Source: Sorangium cellulosum So0157-2
GTDB taxonomy: Bacteria; Myxococcota_A; Polyangia; Polyangiales; Polyangiaceae
NCBI RefSeq assembly: GCF_000418325.1
Contig: NC_021658.1
Coordinates: 8,818,001-8,882,000, forward strand
DNA: 64,000 nucleotides
Direction of reading: 5' to 3'
Positions 19,383 through 27,996 of the stretch are shown here, piece by piece. The notes beneath the pieces were generated by a model, which saw only the letters and a program-made list of their open reading frames with translations, did no database searches and was not told the DNA's origin. How positions within the stretch are numbered: position 1 is the first letter of the stretch; the number at the start of each line of letters is the position of its first letter. The position numbers and the translations under genes are program-made.

Positions 19383-19435
19383 TCAGCGTAAAAAGTTGGG
19401 CGATTTCGGGATCCTGGCTCCTGGGTCGACCACGA

Positions 19436-19763
19436 CGCGTTGAGGTGGCGGGCGTCCGGGGACGCCGGCGACCACATCGCGTTCTGGTGCCCGGGCGTCC
19501 GGGGACGCCGGTGACCACATCGCGTTCTGGTGCCCGGGTGTCCGACGACGCCGGTGACCGCAACGCGTTCTGGTGCCCGGGTGTCCGACGACGCCGGCGA
19601 CCACAACGCGTTCTGGTGCCCGGGCGTCCGGGGACCCCGGTGAGCACAACGCGTTCTGGTGCCGGGCGTTCGGAGACGTCGATGACCGCAACGCGTTCTG
19701 GTACCCGGGTGTCCGGGGACGCCGGCGACCTCGACGCGTTCTGGTACCCGGGTGTCCAGGTTC
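19436..19763. repeat. 43-bp tandem repeat array (about 7.5 units)
   Basis: Contiguous units beginning with cgcgttctgg at 19478, 19521, 19564, 19607, 19650, 19692 and 19735, preceded by a degenerate unit at 19436. Spacing is 43 bp (one unit 42). Each unit contains cccggg and a near-palindromic cgtccggggacg, so it can fold. Units differ at a few positions (accacatc, accgcaac, gtccgacg). No spacers, so this is not CRISPR. The array fills the gap between the OmpA lipoprotein and the AAA ATPase. Confidence 0.92.
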
Positions 19764-19836
19764 GCGAACGACGGGCGAACACCACCACCAGGGCACGCTG
19801 GCCACCTCGCGCTCCGCTCTCTAGACTCGCGCTGCG

Positions 19837-21387
19837 ATGCCCCGCTGGTTCAACACGGGAGGCCCCTGCAATCCGGACGATCACTACATGCTCCCGCCAG
19901 AAGAGCGCCTGCCTGGCGTACGCGACCTGATCGACCGCAAAGCCTGCTTCGTTCTGTATGCGCCGCGGCAGATCGGGAAGACGACCTCGCTGCTGACGCT
20001 CGCCCAGGCGCTCACGCGCGAAGGGCGTTACGTCGCGGTCCGCGTCTCGATGGAGGTCGGCGCCCCTTTTCCGGACGATCCCGGTGCTGCGGAGCTCGCG
20101 ATGCTGAGCGAGTGGCGCGGCCTCGCCGGCTCGCAGCTACCGGCCGAGCTCCAGCCGCCCCCCTTCCCCGACGCGCCCCCTGGCGAGCGTATCGGCGCCG
20201 CGCTCGGGGCCTGGGCTCAGGCGGCGCCGCGACCGCTCGTCGTCTTCCTCGACGAGATCGACGCCCTGCGGGACATCACGCTCCTCTCCGTCCTGCGCCA
20301 GCTCCGGAGCGGCTATCCCGGTCGCCCCCACGGCTTCCCGCACGCGCTCGCGCTCGTCGGCCTTCGCGACGTGCGCGACTACAAGGTCGCCTCCGGCGAC
20401 AGCGACCGACTCGGCACCTCGAGCCCGTTCAACATCAAGGTCGAGTCGCTGACGCTGCGCAACTTCACCCGCGACGAGGTCGCCGCCCTGGTTGCCCAGC
20501 ACACGGCCGAGACGGGCCAGGGCTTCCAGTCGAGCGCCGTGGATCGCGCCTTCGAGCTCACCCAGGGCCAGCCGTGGCTCGTCAACGCGCTCGCCCGCCA
20601 GCTCGTCGATGTCCTGGTCAAGGATCGCGCGCAGCCCATCACCGCCGCGGACGTCGATCGCGCCAAGGAGATCCTCATCGAGCGGCAGGACACGCACCTC
20701 GACAGCCTGGTCGAGCGGCTGCGCGAGCCGCGCATCCGCGCCGTGATCGAGCCCATGCTCGCCGGCGGCACCCTCGGCGACGTGCCCGAAGACGACCGGC
20801 GATTCGCCGTCGATCTGGGCCTCGTACGCCGCGCAGCGGAGGGCGGCCTCGTCATCGCCAATCCCATCTACCGCGAGATCATCGTACGCCAGCTCACGAG
20901 CGGCGTGCGCGACTCGCTGCCTCGTATCCCGGCGACATGGCTCACCCCCGATGGCCGCCTCGACGCCGATCGCCTCCTCGACGCCTTTCTCTCCTTCTGG
21001 CGCCAGCATGGCGAGCCGCTCCTCGGCGCCGCGCCTTATCACGAGATCGCGCCGCACCTCGTCGTCATGGCCTTCCTCCACCGCGTCGTGAACGGCGGCG
21101 GCACGATCGAGCGCGAGTACGCCATCGGTCGAGGCCGGATGGACCTCTGCGTCCGGTACGCCGGCGAGACGCTCGCGATCGAGCTCAAGGTCTGGCGCGA
21201 TGGCCGCCCCGATCCCCTCGCCGAGGGGCTCGCCCAGCTCGACGAGTACCTCGCCGGGCTGGGGCTCCAGCGCGGCTGGCTCATCCTCTTCGATCAGCGC
21301 TCCGGACAGCCCCCCATCGCCGAGCGCACGCGCCGCGAGCACGCGTCGACCCCCGCCGGCCGCGAGGTCGTCGTGGTCAGGGCCTGA
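19837..21387 (+). CDS. AAA-like ATPase (AAA_35 type) with C-terminal PD-(D/E)XK domain
   Basis: 516 aa. The N-terminus RWFNTGGPCNPDDHYMLPP is characteristic of the AAA_35/AAA-ATPase_like proteins. Walker A is APRQIGKT (42-49) and Walker B VVFLDEID (about 135-142). A winged-helix-like region follows (FELTQGQPWLVNALARQLVD). The C-terminus has a PD-(D/E)XK nuclease-like core: GRMDL with Asp436, then LAIELK with Glu449 and Lys451. These families are widespread in genomes with many mobile elements, but their function is not established. It is bounded by a repeat array upstream and a bidirectional hairpin downstream, so it looks monocistronic. Defence or toxin-like roles are speculation. Confidence 0.75.
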   Translation: MPRWFNTGGPCNPDDHYMLPPEERLPGVRDLIDRKACFVLYAPRQIGKTTSLLTLAQALTREGRYVAVRVSMEVGAPFPDDPGAAELAMLSEWRGLAGSQLPAELQPPPFPDAPPGERIGAALGAWAQAAPRPLVVFLDEIDALRDITLLSVLRQLRSGYPGRPHGFPHALALVGLRDVRDYKVASGDSDRLGTSSPFNIKVESLTLRNFTRDEVAALVAQHTAETGQGFQSSAVDRAFELTQGQPWLVNALARQLVDVLVKDRAQPITAADVDRAKEILIERQDTHLDSLVERLREPRIRAVIEPMLAGGTLGDVPEDDRRFAVDLGLVRRAAEGGLVIANPIYREIIVRQLTSGVRDSLPRIPATWLTPDGRLDADRLLDAFLSFWRQHGEPLLGAAPYHEIAPHLVVMAFLHRVVNGGGTIEREYAIGRGRMDLCVRYAGETLAIELKVWRDGRPDPLAEGLAQLDEYLAGLGLQRGWLILFDQRSGQPPIAERTRREHASTPAGREVVVVRA

Positions 21388-21399
21388 TCTCGGCCATCC

Positions 21400-21431
21400 A
21401 GCATCGCCCCCCGCTCGCGCGGGGCGATGCT
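21400..21431. terminator. Bidirectional hairpin between convergent genes
   Basis: Perfect 11-bp stem AGCATCGCCCC / GGGGCGATGCT with a 10-nt loop, between the stops of the AAA ATPase (21387) and the ECF sigma gene (21451). No clear T tract on either side, so termination strength is uncertain. Confidence 0.6.
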
Positions 21432-21450
21432 CGTCTGTCCGTTCTGCCAG

Positions 21451-22014
21451 CTACGGAGCCTGCGGGCAGCAGCCTCGCTCGTCACAGCCGCACTCCGAGC
21501 AGGACCGCGCCGACGTCGTCCCGCAGTGTTCCTTCAGGCGCTCCCTCAACGCCTTGCGGGCGCGGTGCAGCCGCACCATCGCGTTGCCCGGCGTGGCACC
21601 GAGCTCCGCCGCGACCTCCGTGACCGCGACACCGTCGACGATGACGCGCTTCAAGATGAGCGCGTACTCGGGCTTCAATCGATCGGCCTGGACGAGCACG
21701 CACCCGCAGTCGACGCCGTCCTCCTCGACGGAGGAAAGCTCGAGCTCATCGACCGGGAGCGCCACGTCGTGCTTCTTGCGCAGCTCGTCGAGGAGGACAT
21801 TGCGCACGACCCGCCCCACCCAGGCCGCGGCTCGGGCCGGGTCGCGCACCTGGTCGCTCCGGGCAAGCGCCCGCTCGAGGGCGCGCTGGAGCACCTCCTC
21901 GGCGTCGACGCCTGCCCTGGCCCTGCGTCGCACGCTCTCCAGCAGCGCGCCGCGCTGAGCGGCCAGGGCTTCGCGCACGGCGTGGGCCGCTCCGGTCAGC
22001 TTGTCGGGGTCCAT
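21451..22014 (-). CDS. CorE-like (ECF44-type) sigma factor with Cys-rich tail
   Basis: 187 aa; ATG at 22014 with GGAGGT five bases upstream. Sigma region 2 lies at about 10-80 (ALLESVRRRARAGVDAEEVLQRAL, VGRVVRNVLLDELRKKHD) and region 4 at 115-160 (LILKRVIVDGVAVTEVAAELG, NAMVRLHRARKALRERL). The linker holds a CxC motif (Cys103, Cys105). The C-terminus has six cysteines (164, 172, 175, 177, 182, 183). This combination is that of the CorE group, where the Cys-rich domain senses metal (copper or cadmium in Myxococcus) instead of using an anti-sigma factor. No anti-sigma gene lies next to it, which agrees. Which metal is sensed here is unknown. Confidence 0.85.
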   Translation of the reverse strand: MDPDKLTGAAHAVREALAAQRGALLESVRRRARAGVDAEEVLQRALERALARSDQVRDPARAAAWVGRVVRNVLLDELRKKHDVALPVDELELSSVEEDGVDCGCVLVQADRLKPEYALILKRVIVDGVAVTEVAAELGATPGNAMVRLHRARKALRERLKEHCGTTSARSCSECGCDERGCCPQAP

Positions 22015-22178
22015 GGACACCTCCGATTCTGCTCACGGCGGGCTCTTCTCTCAACCCTCCCGGAAAATTTTGCGGCGCAGCGAGGCGGGCCTCCGCGAGC
22101 CGCCTCGGCGTCGGCTCGCGGCATCGGCGTAAGGTTGGAGGGGTCGGCCCGTCGATCCTTGCGAGGTGGAGGCCCGCG

Positions 22179-22799
22179 ATGGAGATGATCAGTCGTCCCT
22201 GGTTCGCCCTTGTCCTGTACGGCGTCTACATGGCGCTCGCGTTCGGATGGCGGTCGCTCCGGCAGCGCCGCGCGACTGGATCGACAGGGTTCCGCGGCGT
22301 CTCGGGGCCGCCGGGATCGCTGCCCTGGCTCGGCGGCGTGCTCTTCGCGGTCGCGATGCTCCTCGGCCTGGCCGCCCCGGTCGCGGAGCTCGCCGGCTGG
22401 ATCGGGCCGCTCGCCGAGCCTGGCAGCCTCGTCGTCGGATTCGGGGCGGTCGCGATCCTCGCAGGGATCCTCGGCACCCTGTGGTCCCAGGGGGCGATGG
22501 GGGCGTCGTGGCGCATCGGCGTGAGCGAGGCGGAGCGCACGAGCCTCGTGACCCGAGGGCCGTTCGCCGTGGTGCGGAACCCCATCTTCAGCTTCATGAT
22601 GCTGGCTGCGCTCGGGATGGCGCTCATCCTCCCGAACGCCGCTGCGCTCGCCTCGTTCGCGGCGCTGGTCACCGCGATCGAGCTGCAGGTCCGCGCGGTC
22701 GAGGAGCCCTACCTGCGCCGCGCCCACGGCGAGGCCTACGCCGCCTACTGCGCCAAGGTGGGGCGCTTTCTGCCGGGCCTCGGCCTCGCCCGCCGATAA
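22179..22799 (+). CDS. Isoprenylcysteine carboxyl methyltransferase-like membrane protein
   Basis: 206 aa integral membrane protein with about five hydrophobic helices (FALVLYGVYMALAFGW, LPWLGGVLFAVAMLLGLAAPV, LVVGFGAVAILAGILGTLW, FSFMMLAALGMALILP). The ICMT/PEMT-type C-terminal signature is present: LVTRGPFAVVRNPIF, then EEPYLRRAHGEAYAAYCAKVGRFLPGL, which binds S-adenosylmethionine and the substrate head. Bacterial members rarely have known substrates. It is divergent from the CorE-like sigma factor with 164 bp between start codons; such pairing suggests the sigma factor may control it. Confidence 0.8.
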   Translation: MEMISRPWFALVLYGVYMALAFGWRSLRQRRATGSTGFRGVSGPPGSLPWLGGVLFAVAMLLGLAAPVAELAGWIGPLAEPGSLVVGFGAVAILAGILGTLWSQGAMGASWRIGVSEAERTSLVTRGPFAVVRNPIFSFMMLAALGMALILPNAAALASFAALVTAIELQVRAVEEPYLRRAHGEAYAAYCAKVGRFLPGLGLARR

Positions 22800-22940
22800 C
22801 GGCGATTCGGCACCTCGCGCGCCAGCGCAGGCGCGTTGTCCCCAGCATTCCGCATCCCCACAACGACCATGGCAGGAGCTCGACATCACCAGCGCCAGTG
22901 AGCGTACGGAGAGATCGATGCGTTGGCCCCTGCGCGCCGC

Positions 22941-23536
22941 TCAGCCGCCAACCCACTGCCGCGCGAGCTCCAGCGTGCGGGCGTTGTCAGGAACGTCGCG
23001 GAGGAAGCGCTCGCGCCACGTCGGGTCGCTGAGCTTGTCGGCCCGCGCGAGCAGCGCGGCCCTGGCCGACGCGATCGCGGCCATCGCCTCGGCGCGCTTG
23101 CCGCTCGCGGAGAGCGCCTCTGCGACCGTCAGCCGGACCAGCGACTCGCCCTCTTCGAGGGTGCCGAACGACTCCAGCATGGAGCTCGCCTCGGCGGCCG
23201 TCCTGACAGCCTCGTCGACGCGGCCCAGGCCCAGCAGCGCGCGCGCGAGGAGCGCGTACGCTTGGACGCCGGGCGTCGGGGCGCCCGGCGCGAGCGCGAC
23301 CGCGACGCGCGCCTCGTCCTCGGCCGCCTCGAAGTCGCCGCCGGCGAGGGAGATCTTCGCAAGGTAGCAGTGAGCAGCGAGCTCCGTGCGCACCAGACCC
23401 GCTTGTCGGCTCGACGCCGCAACGGACGCGGCGAGCGCCCGCGCCTCGGCCACCTGACCGCGCCACGCGAGGACCTGCGCCAGGTTCGCCTCCACCGAGA
23501 GCGTCAGCTCCTGCAGGTGCATCCGGTCAGCCTCCG
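22941..23536 (-). pseudogene. 3' remnant of a giant PknK-like kinase gene (TPR end only)
   Basis: The minus-strand frame reads EADRMHLQELTL...NLAQVL and ends DPTWRERFLRDVPDNARTLELARQWVGG. This is nearly the same as the C-terminal ~195 residues of the intact kinases ending at 35419 and 39476. Everything upstream (kinase, ATPase and most TPRs) is absent: at 23536/23537 the sequence switches abruptly to an IS21 transposase. The sequence downstream of its stop also resembles the region downstream of the other kinase genes (gctcgacatcaccagcgcc at about 22880 versus a near-identical stretch at about 35360). So this is a relic of a fourth copy, cut by IS21 insertion followed by deletion. Confidence 0.85.
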
Positions 23537-24352
23537 CCAGCGCTGCGCGATGAGCACGCCGCCCTCGACCTTCGCCTTGTCGCGCGGCTTCCGGGGCCGG
23601 GCCGGGATGACCGTCACGCCGTAGTGCCGCGCCATCTCGAGGTAGGTCGGGTTGATGTCCGGCTCGTACCGATCCGGGCCAGAGACCGCGCTGCGGAGCT
23701 GGTCGGGGACGAGCACCTCGGGCACGCCACCGAAGTACTCGAGCATCCGCACCGTCGACCCGACGAAGTCGGCGACCTTCTGCGAGCGCGTCGCCTCGGC
23801 GTACGTGTAGTTGCTCGCGCCGAGCACCGCGACGAACAGCTCGACTTCGATCACCTCGCCGGTTGTCCGATCGACCAGGTGCGGCTTCCTTCCCGAGTAG
23901 TCGATGAAGACCTTCTCGCCGGCGCGGTGAACCTGACGCATCACGACGCCGAGCTTCTTCTTCCAGCCTGCGTACAGGTCGCAAAAGCGGCTGTACTCGT
24001 AGGGCTTCAGCGGAGCCTGTGCCGCGCTCGCTTCGCGGTACTCGAGCCAGAGCGTCTGCAGCGTGACGCACGGCTTCGACAGCTCGCGGTGCACCCAGGC
24101 GAAGTCGATCGGCACGCGCGCCGGCGGCTCGTTACGACCGACGTCGCGGAACAGCCGCGCCTCGATCTCGGCGTCGGTCATCTCTCGGGCGACCTCCCAC
24201 GTCAGCCCCGCCTTCTCCGCGCGCGCCAGGTAGCCGCTGACCGTGCTCTCGCCGACGCAGGCCGACGCCGCGATATCCGCTCGGCTGCGCTTGCACTCGA
24301 ACTTGAGCCTCAAAATCTCTCGAACCTTACGCATCGATAGCCGCTCCGACAT
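23504..24352 (-). pseudogene. istA: Truncated IS21-family transposase IstA
   Basis: It begins like a full IstA (MSERLSMRKVREILRLKF, then the HTH SRADIAASACVGESTVSGYL). It continues through the DDE-type catalytic region (KVFIDYSGRKPHLVDRTTGEVIEVELFVAVLGASNYTYAEA; VLVPDQLRSAV; ARPRKPRDKAKVEGGVLIAQRW) but stops at about 272 native residues instead of the usual ~500. At 23537 it runs into the kinase remnant, and the last residues before the stop at 23504 are frame-shifted kinase sequence. istB, normally downstream, is missing. The element cannot transpose on its own. GC content is like the host's, so it may be an old or native myxobacterial IS. Confidence 0.9.
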
Positions 24353-24399
24353 CGCGTCCATGTACGCGATGAGGCTGCGACCGCGAGCGCCGCCTGCGG

Positions 24400-24566
24400 G
24401 CCGTCACCCCCGTCGGAACGGCCCGTCACGTCCCTCGGAACGGCCCGTCACGTGCGTCGGAACGAGCCGTCGGGTGTGTCGGAACCCCCCGTCGGGTGGC
24501 CCGGAGCGCCCCGTCACGTCCCGTCGGAACGGGCCGTCACGTGCTGTCGGAATCGGCCGTCACGTC
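24400..24566. repeat. IS21-type terminal repeat cluster
   Basis: About seven degenerate 22-23 bp units of the form gtcggaacggcccgtcacgt directly upstream of istA (starting at about 24411, 24434, 24455, 24477, 24498, 24522 and 24545). Multiple repeated transposase-binding sites at the ends are typical of IS21-family elements. This is the surviving IS end. Confidence 0.75.
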
Positions 24567-24879
24567 GGCCCGGAATACGCAACGCGCTAGCGCTCGCGCG
24601 CCTGGAGCCGCGTGACGTCGCGCTCGCGTCCGCGCCGGCCGCGAGCGCCGCACGTCGCGGCGCCATCGGCGGGCGCCCACGAGACCGGCTACGGATCGTC
24701 CGATAGGGCTCCGCAGGCCCCGCAGCCCTGACCATCCCGCGGCCGCCGCCACTGCTCGAGGGCTTCGCCGCGGTGGTGTTGCGCAGGTGCGCAGGCGGCT
24801 ACGCGGCGGGAGTGTTCGCCAACCAAATGGCTGACGAACGGCCCTCGCCCGGATACCCGCAGGACCGCGACTATTCCGC
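24567..24879. other. Stretch with no supported gene
   Basis: About 310 bp between the IS21 end and the accessory island. A plus-strand frame of about 59 codons ending at 24883 (…AAGVFANQMADERPSPGYPQDRDYSA) has peptide-like composition but no good start. It may be the tail of a gene interrupted by the IS. Confidence 0.35.
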
Positions 24880-25293
24880 TTGACTTTTGCGGCGCCACCG
24901 TCCTTCCAGGCATGCGCTTCGACCTCTACGACCGAAGCGGCGGAGAGGGGCCGCGCCGAGCTCGCGCCCGCGCTCCTCGTCGCCGACACCGCTTCTGTGC
25001 TCGGCCACATACGCGACGGCGCCACGCTCGCCTTCGAGCTGCTCGTTGCCAGCGTCGTTCCTGCGCCCGACTACGTGAAGAGCCACTCAGGGAAACACCT
25101 GGGCTACCCTAAGCGCTGGACCGTTGGACAGTGTTTCGACCTTGCGGCGCAGAGCCGATCCGTGAGACTTTCCGTGGGGGAGGTCACAACAAGCGACGAG
25201 CTAGACAGACCTGGTCCGGCGGCTTCGGTTGACCAATCGACTGATAGTTGGGCAGACCCAACCCCACGCGGAACACAAGAGCCCGAGCTTTAG
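24880..25293 (+). CDS. Hypothetical ORF upstream of the PD-(D/E)XK gene (start uncertain)
   Basis: An open frame of up to 137 codons with only a TTG or internal GTG as start. Its middle (ALLVADTASVLGHIRDGATLAFELLVASVVPAPDYVKSH) looks protein-like and its end lies 16 bp before the ATG at 25310, as in an operon. A competing ATG at 24912 in another frame begins RFDLYDRSGGEG, raising the possibility of a frameshift near 24950. I do not recognise it. Base composition falls through this ORF towards that of the next gene. Treat as a hypothesis. Confidence 0.3.
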   Translation: MTFAAPPSFQACASTSTTEAAERGRAELAPALLVADTASVLGHIRDGATLAFELLVASVVPAPDYVKSHSGKHLGYPKRWTVGQCFDLAAQSRSVRLSVGEVTTSDELDRPGPAASVDQSTDSWADPTPRGTQEPEL

Positions 25294-25309
25294 AATCGAG
25301 AACCAACCC

Positions 25310-26119
25310 ATGGCCCAAGCACCCACTGACGCCCTAACCACTTCGATCGGCGCCTGCATTAGTCGCGCCCGAGAGGTCATTAACGAGACATGGCAACCGC
25401 TGATGCAGGCCACTCACTTGGGCGCCGACACCGAAGAAGAGACCCGACTTCTCCAGCAGCAACTGGATTGGCAACTACAGACGGCATCTGAATCTCTGCT
25501 GATCCTTCTGGAGATGCTCGGTGCTCCCAGAGCTGCTGAACGTTTCACGGCGCGGTGGGATGATGCTAGCGGGAAGATGAGCCTCGCTCTCGACGCTGGC
25601 GACATGGATTATGTCTCATGCCCTCGCTTCGAAATGCTCAGTGCCACTTTCGAGTCACTCGTCCCCGAAGCGACTCAAGCGGTCACCCTGCGTGCAAAGC
25701 AGGATATCGTAAGAGAAGCCCTTGAGTGCACGCCAAAAATAGTGAAGGCAAGCAACAAAACGCCTAACTCCGAGACGGACCTTCACACCATCATCCATAA
25801 GCACATGGAGGCCACGTTCGTCGGCTACCTCCGTAAAACCGCGATCGCTACATCCCCCAAATACTACATCCCTGATGGCGCTTTTCCAAATCTCGAGCTC
25901 GCCATCGAGTGGAAGTACCTTAGAAATAAGGACGACCTAAAGCGCGCGATCGACGAGATCAAGACGGACATCAATTCCTACGGACAATCGCGGCTATACA
26001 CCCGCTTCTTCGGCGTGTTCTACCAGATCAACAGTTCCATTTGCACGCCGAGGGAACTAAAACTCGCCTTCGGCAATCCCACCCCCTCCTGGGATATGAT
26101 ATTGGTTACCGCGCCGTAA
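25310..26119 (+). CDS. PD-(D/E)XK nuclease-like protein, accessory
   Basis: 269 aa from the ATG at 25310; a TTG at 25229 is possible but would overlap the upstream ORF. The N-terminal half is helical (ALTTSIGACISRAREVINETW; LLQQQLDWQLQTASESLLILLEML). The C-terminal half holds a PD-(D/E)XK-like core: SPKYYIPDGAFPNLELAIEWKYL with Asp189 and Glu200-x-Lys202, followed by RAIDEIKTDINSYG and a hydrophobic strand RFFGVFYQI. This arrangement occurs in several nuclease-like domains attached to defence or restriction proteins. Codon use is much less GC-biased than in the neighbours and it sits beside IS debris, so it is probably horizontally acquired. Exact role unknown. Confidence 0.65.
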   Translation: MAQAPTDALTTSIGACISRAREVINETWQPLMQATHLGADTEEETRLLQQQLDWQLQTASESLLILLEMLGAPRAAERFTARWDDASGKMSLALDAGDMDYVSCPRFEMLSATFESLVPEATQAVTLRAKQDIVREALECTPKIVKASNKTPNSETDLHTIIHKHMEATFVGYLRKTAIATSPKYYIPDGAFPNLELAIEWKYLRNKDDLKRAIDEIKTDINSYGQSRLYTRFFGVFYQINSSICTPRELKLAFGNPTPSWDMILVTAP

Positions 26120-26725
26120 CATGTCTCGGTTGGCACGCGCCGTTCGTGAGTGCGGCAAAGATGTGCGAATTGCGTAGCGCAGGGCAACCCAATAAGGGCT
26201 TGCGGACTGACGGTCGGGCGTGCTTCGCGCACCCGCCCGCAGCCGAACTTTGGGCCTGCAGAGTGCGGGGACGCAGGCACGATCCCGAAACAGGCGGCAG
26301 CGCATCGAAGGGCCCGGCAACCGGGCGGCGAGCGAAGGAGACTCGTTCGGCGTTGCGCCGCCGGGCCAGGCGCCGACCCCGATCGGTGATGCCGTGAGCC
26401 CTTAACCGCGGGCGACGCGGCGGCGGAGGGCGATACGTTGGGCTACACCAGGCCGCCCTCGGCGGCGAAACAGGCGGAAGCTGCTAAAATCGCTACTGTT
26501 TCCGGCGGCCGCTCGTTATCGACGATTTTTCTGGCGGGGATTCTTGACCGCTCCAGTCGTGATCCGTTCTGCCGGCCGGTTCGTGGTCCATGAGGCCGGT
26601 CTCTGACAGAGCGCGGCGCTCGTCACGCCGGACAGCACTGTCGGCTCTGTTGATGGAAGATCGATTCTTTTGTAACGTCCATGTGTGACATTGCCCGGGC
26701 ACCCCGGGCTGAGCGAGATATAGGT
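26120..26725. other. Intergenic, no supported gene
   Basis: 606 bp between two accessory plus-strand genes. Short frames here are not convincing. A candidate sigma-70-like promoter lies near its right end (26650-26678). Confidence 0.45.
26650..26678 (+). promoter_or_regulatory. Candidate promoter for the pseudokinase gene
   Basis: TTGATG at 26650-26655 and TAACGT at 26673-26678 with a 17-bp spacer, 47 bases before the ATG at 26726. The -10 match is weak. Confidence 0.3.
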
Positions 26726-27925
26726 ATGAACATTCACCAGCTTGCAGGCTGCATAGTGAACCAATTCATGGTTATAGAGCGCATCGGGGATGGTGCTCGC
26801 TCGGCGGTCTATCTGGCTCGGCATTCGGTCTTGCAGCACAGATACGTCGTTTTGAAATGGAGGTGCGAAGGGTCCGGCAACGGCCATTCTGCCGATCTCG
26901 AGCGCGAAGCGATGATGGCTCACCTGTGTCGCCATCCTAATGTTGTGGAAATCTACGACGTGGCTGCCTATGGTGACTCCAGGTTCGTCGTCATGGAGCA
27001 CGTCGATGGTCGCCCCCTTCGAGACGTGATGAGAAGCGGCCAGATGTCGACCGATGACGTGGCGAAGTGCGCATACCACATAGCGGCGGGGTTGTCTGCG
27101 ATGCATTCGTCTGGGGTGGTACATCGCCGCATATCGAGTGACAATATCATTGTTGCGCAAGATGGTGCCGTGAAGATCGTGGATTTCGGATCGGCGGAAC
27201 TGGTGCGCATGCCAGAGGGGGCGTCTCCTTACAGAGAGGACGATGTCGTCGATCCAAGATCAGATGTTGCAGCGCTCGGTCAATTGATCGTGGAACTGCT
27301 CGACGCGTGTCCAGATAAGACGACCTTGCGTCACAAAAAAATGCGAGAGATCGCGTCGACGTGTATGTCTCCGGTGTCTTCTAGCTGTTCGGTCGTCGCG
27401 GCCTCGCTTCGCCCACACGCGCAAACGTCCAGCCGAGTCAGACTCCGTACTATCAGTCTGGTCGCGGCGTGCTTGTTCGCTTCTGCCTTCGCTGCGATGG
27501 TCCTGCTCAACCCGTGGCAGAGCGCATCCCAGGAATACGAAGTCGCCGACGGACGATACGCTTCGGGCTGCGCTGTAGACGGCGGTGCGACACTGAAGGC
27601 ATCCGCCTACATGCCCCTCCCCTCAACGATTAGATTCTATATATCCCGTTTCGACGATGGTCCATGGCCCGAGGCTGGTACGCTCACGCTGTTCGTCGGG
27701 GATGGTCCGAGTTGCTCGAAGAGACCGTTCAATATCGCAAAAGGCGCAGCTGAGGTCGTTGTCGGCGACAATACGCAGACGATTGACTTGCGCGTCGAGC
27801 CGTATGACGGAAAATGGTCAGTCGGTGAAGAGAAGAGGTTCTGGATTGGGCTCAGTGGGGAAGGGTGGCTGTCGCACCGCACGACTGGTCCGATATTCAT
27901 TAAGCGTGTCGGCGGCGGGTCTTGA
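26726..27925 (+). CDS. Membrane-anchored Ser/Thr pseudokinase
   Basis: 399 aa from ATG 26726. The kinase fold spans residues 14-215: glycine loop ERIGDGARSAVY, Lys44 in VVLKW, alphaC-like LEREAMMAH, and DFG at 153-155. The catalytic loop reads HRRISSDN (133-140): the catalytic Asp of HRD is Arg135, so phosphotransfer is unlikely while ATP-binding residues remain. The C-lobe is short, with no clear APE. A transmembrane helix lies at about 243-261 (ISLVAACLFASAFAAMVLL), followed by an extracytoplasmic beta-rich domain of about 130 residues with cysteines (SGCAVDGGATLKA; SCSKRPFNIAKG). Codon use is less GC-biased than in the surrounding genome. Probably a signalling scaffold or receptor. Confidence 0.75.
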   Translation: MNIHQLAGCIVNQFMVIERIGDGARSAVYLARHSVLQHRYVVLKWRCEGSGNGHSADLEREAMMAHLCRHPNVVEIYDVAAYGDSRFVVMEHVDGRPLRDVMRSGQMSTDDVAKCAYHIAAGLSAMHSSGVVHRRISSDNIIVAQDGAVKIVDFGSAELVRMPEGASPYREDDVVDPRSDVAALGQLIVELLDACPDKTTLRHKKMREIASTCMSPVSSSCSVVAASLRPHAQTSSRVRLRTISLVAACLFASAFAAMVLLNPWQSASQEYEVADGRYASGCAVDGGATLKASAYMPLPSTIRFYISRFDDGPWPEAGTLTLFVGDGPSCSKRPFNIAKGAAEVVVGDNTQTIDLRVEPYDGKWSVGEEKRFWIGLSGEGWLSHRTTGPIFIKRVGGGS

Positions 27926-27996
27926 TGCCGCGGCGCGCCTTGGCGAGGTTCGCGGTGTGCGAGTGGTCCACGTTGAATCGACGACGTCTCGCGTGT

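Noticed and set aside
19436..19763. Possible CRISPR array
   Set aside because: Units are contiguous with no spacers and no cas genes are nearby.
24400..24566. Possible CRISPR or iteron array
   Set aside because: Repeats are adjacent, degenerate, and directly precede istA, matching IS21 end structure.
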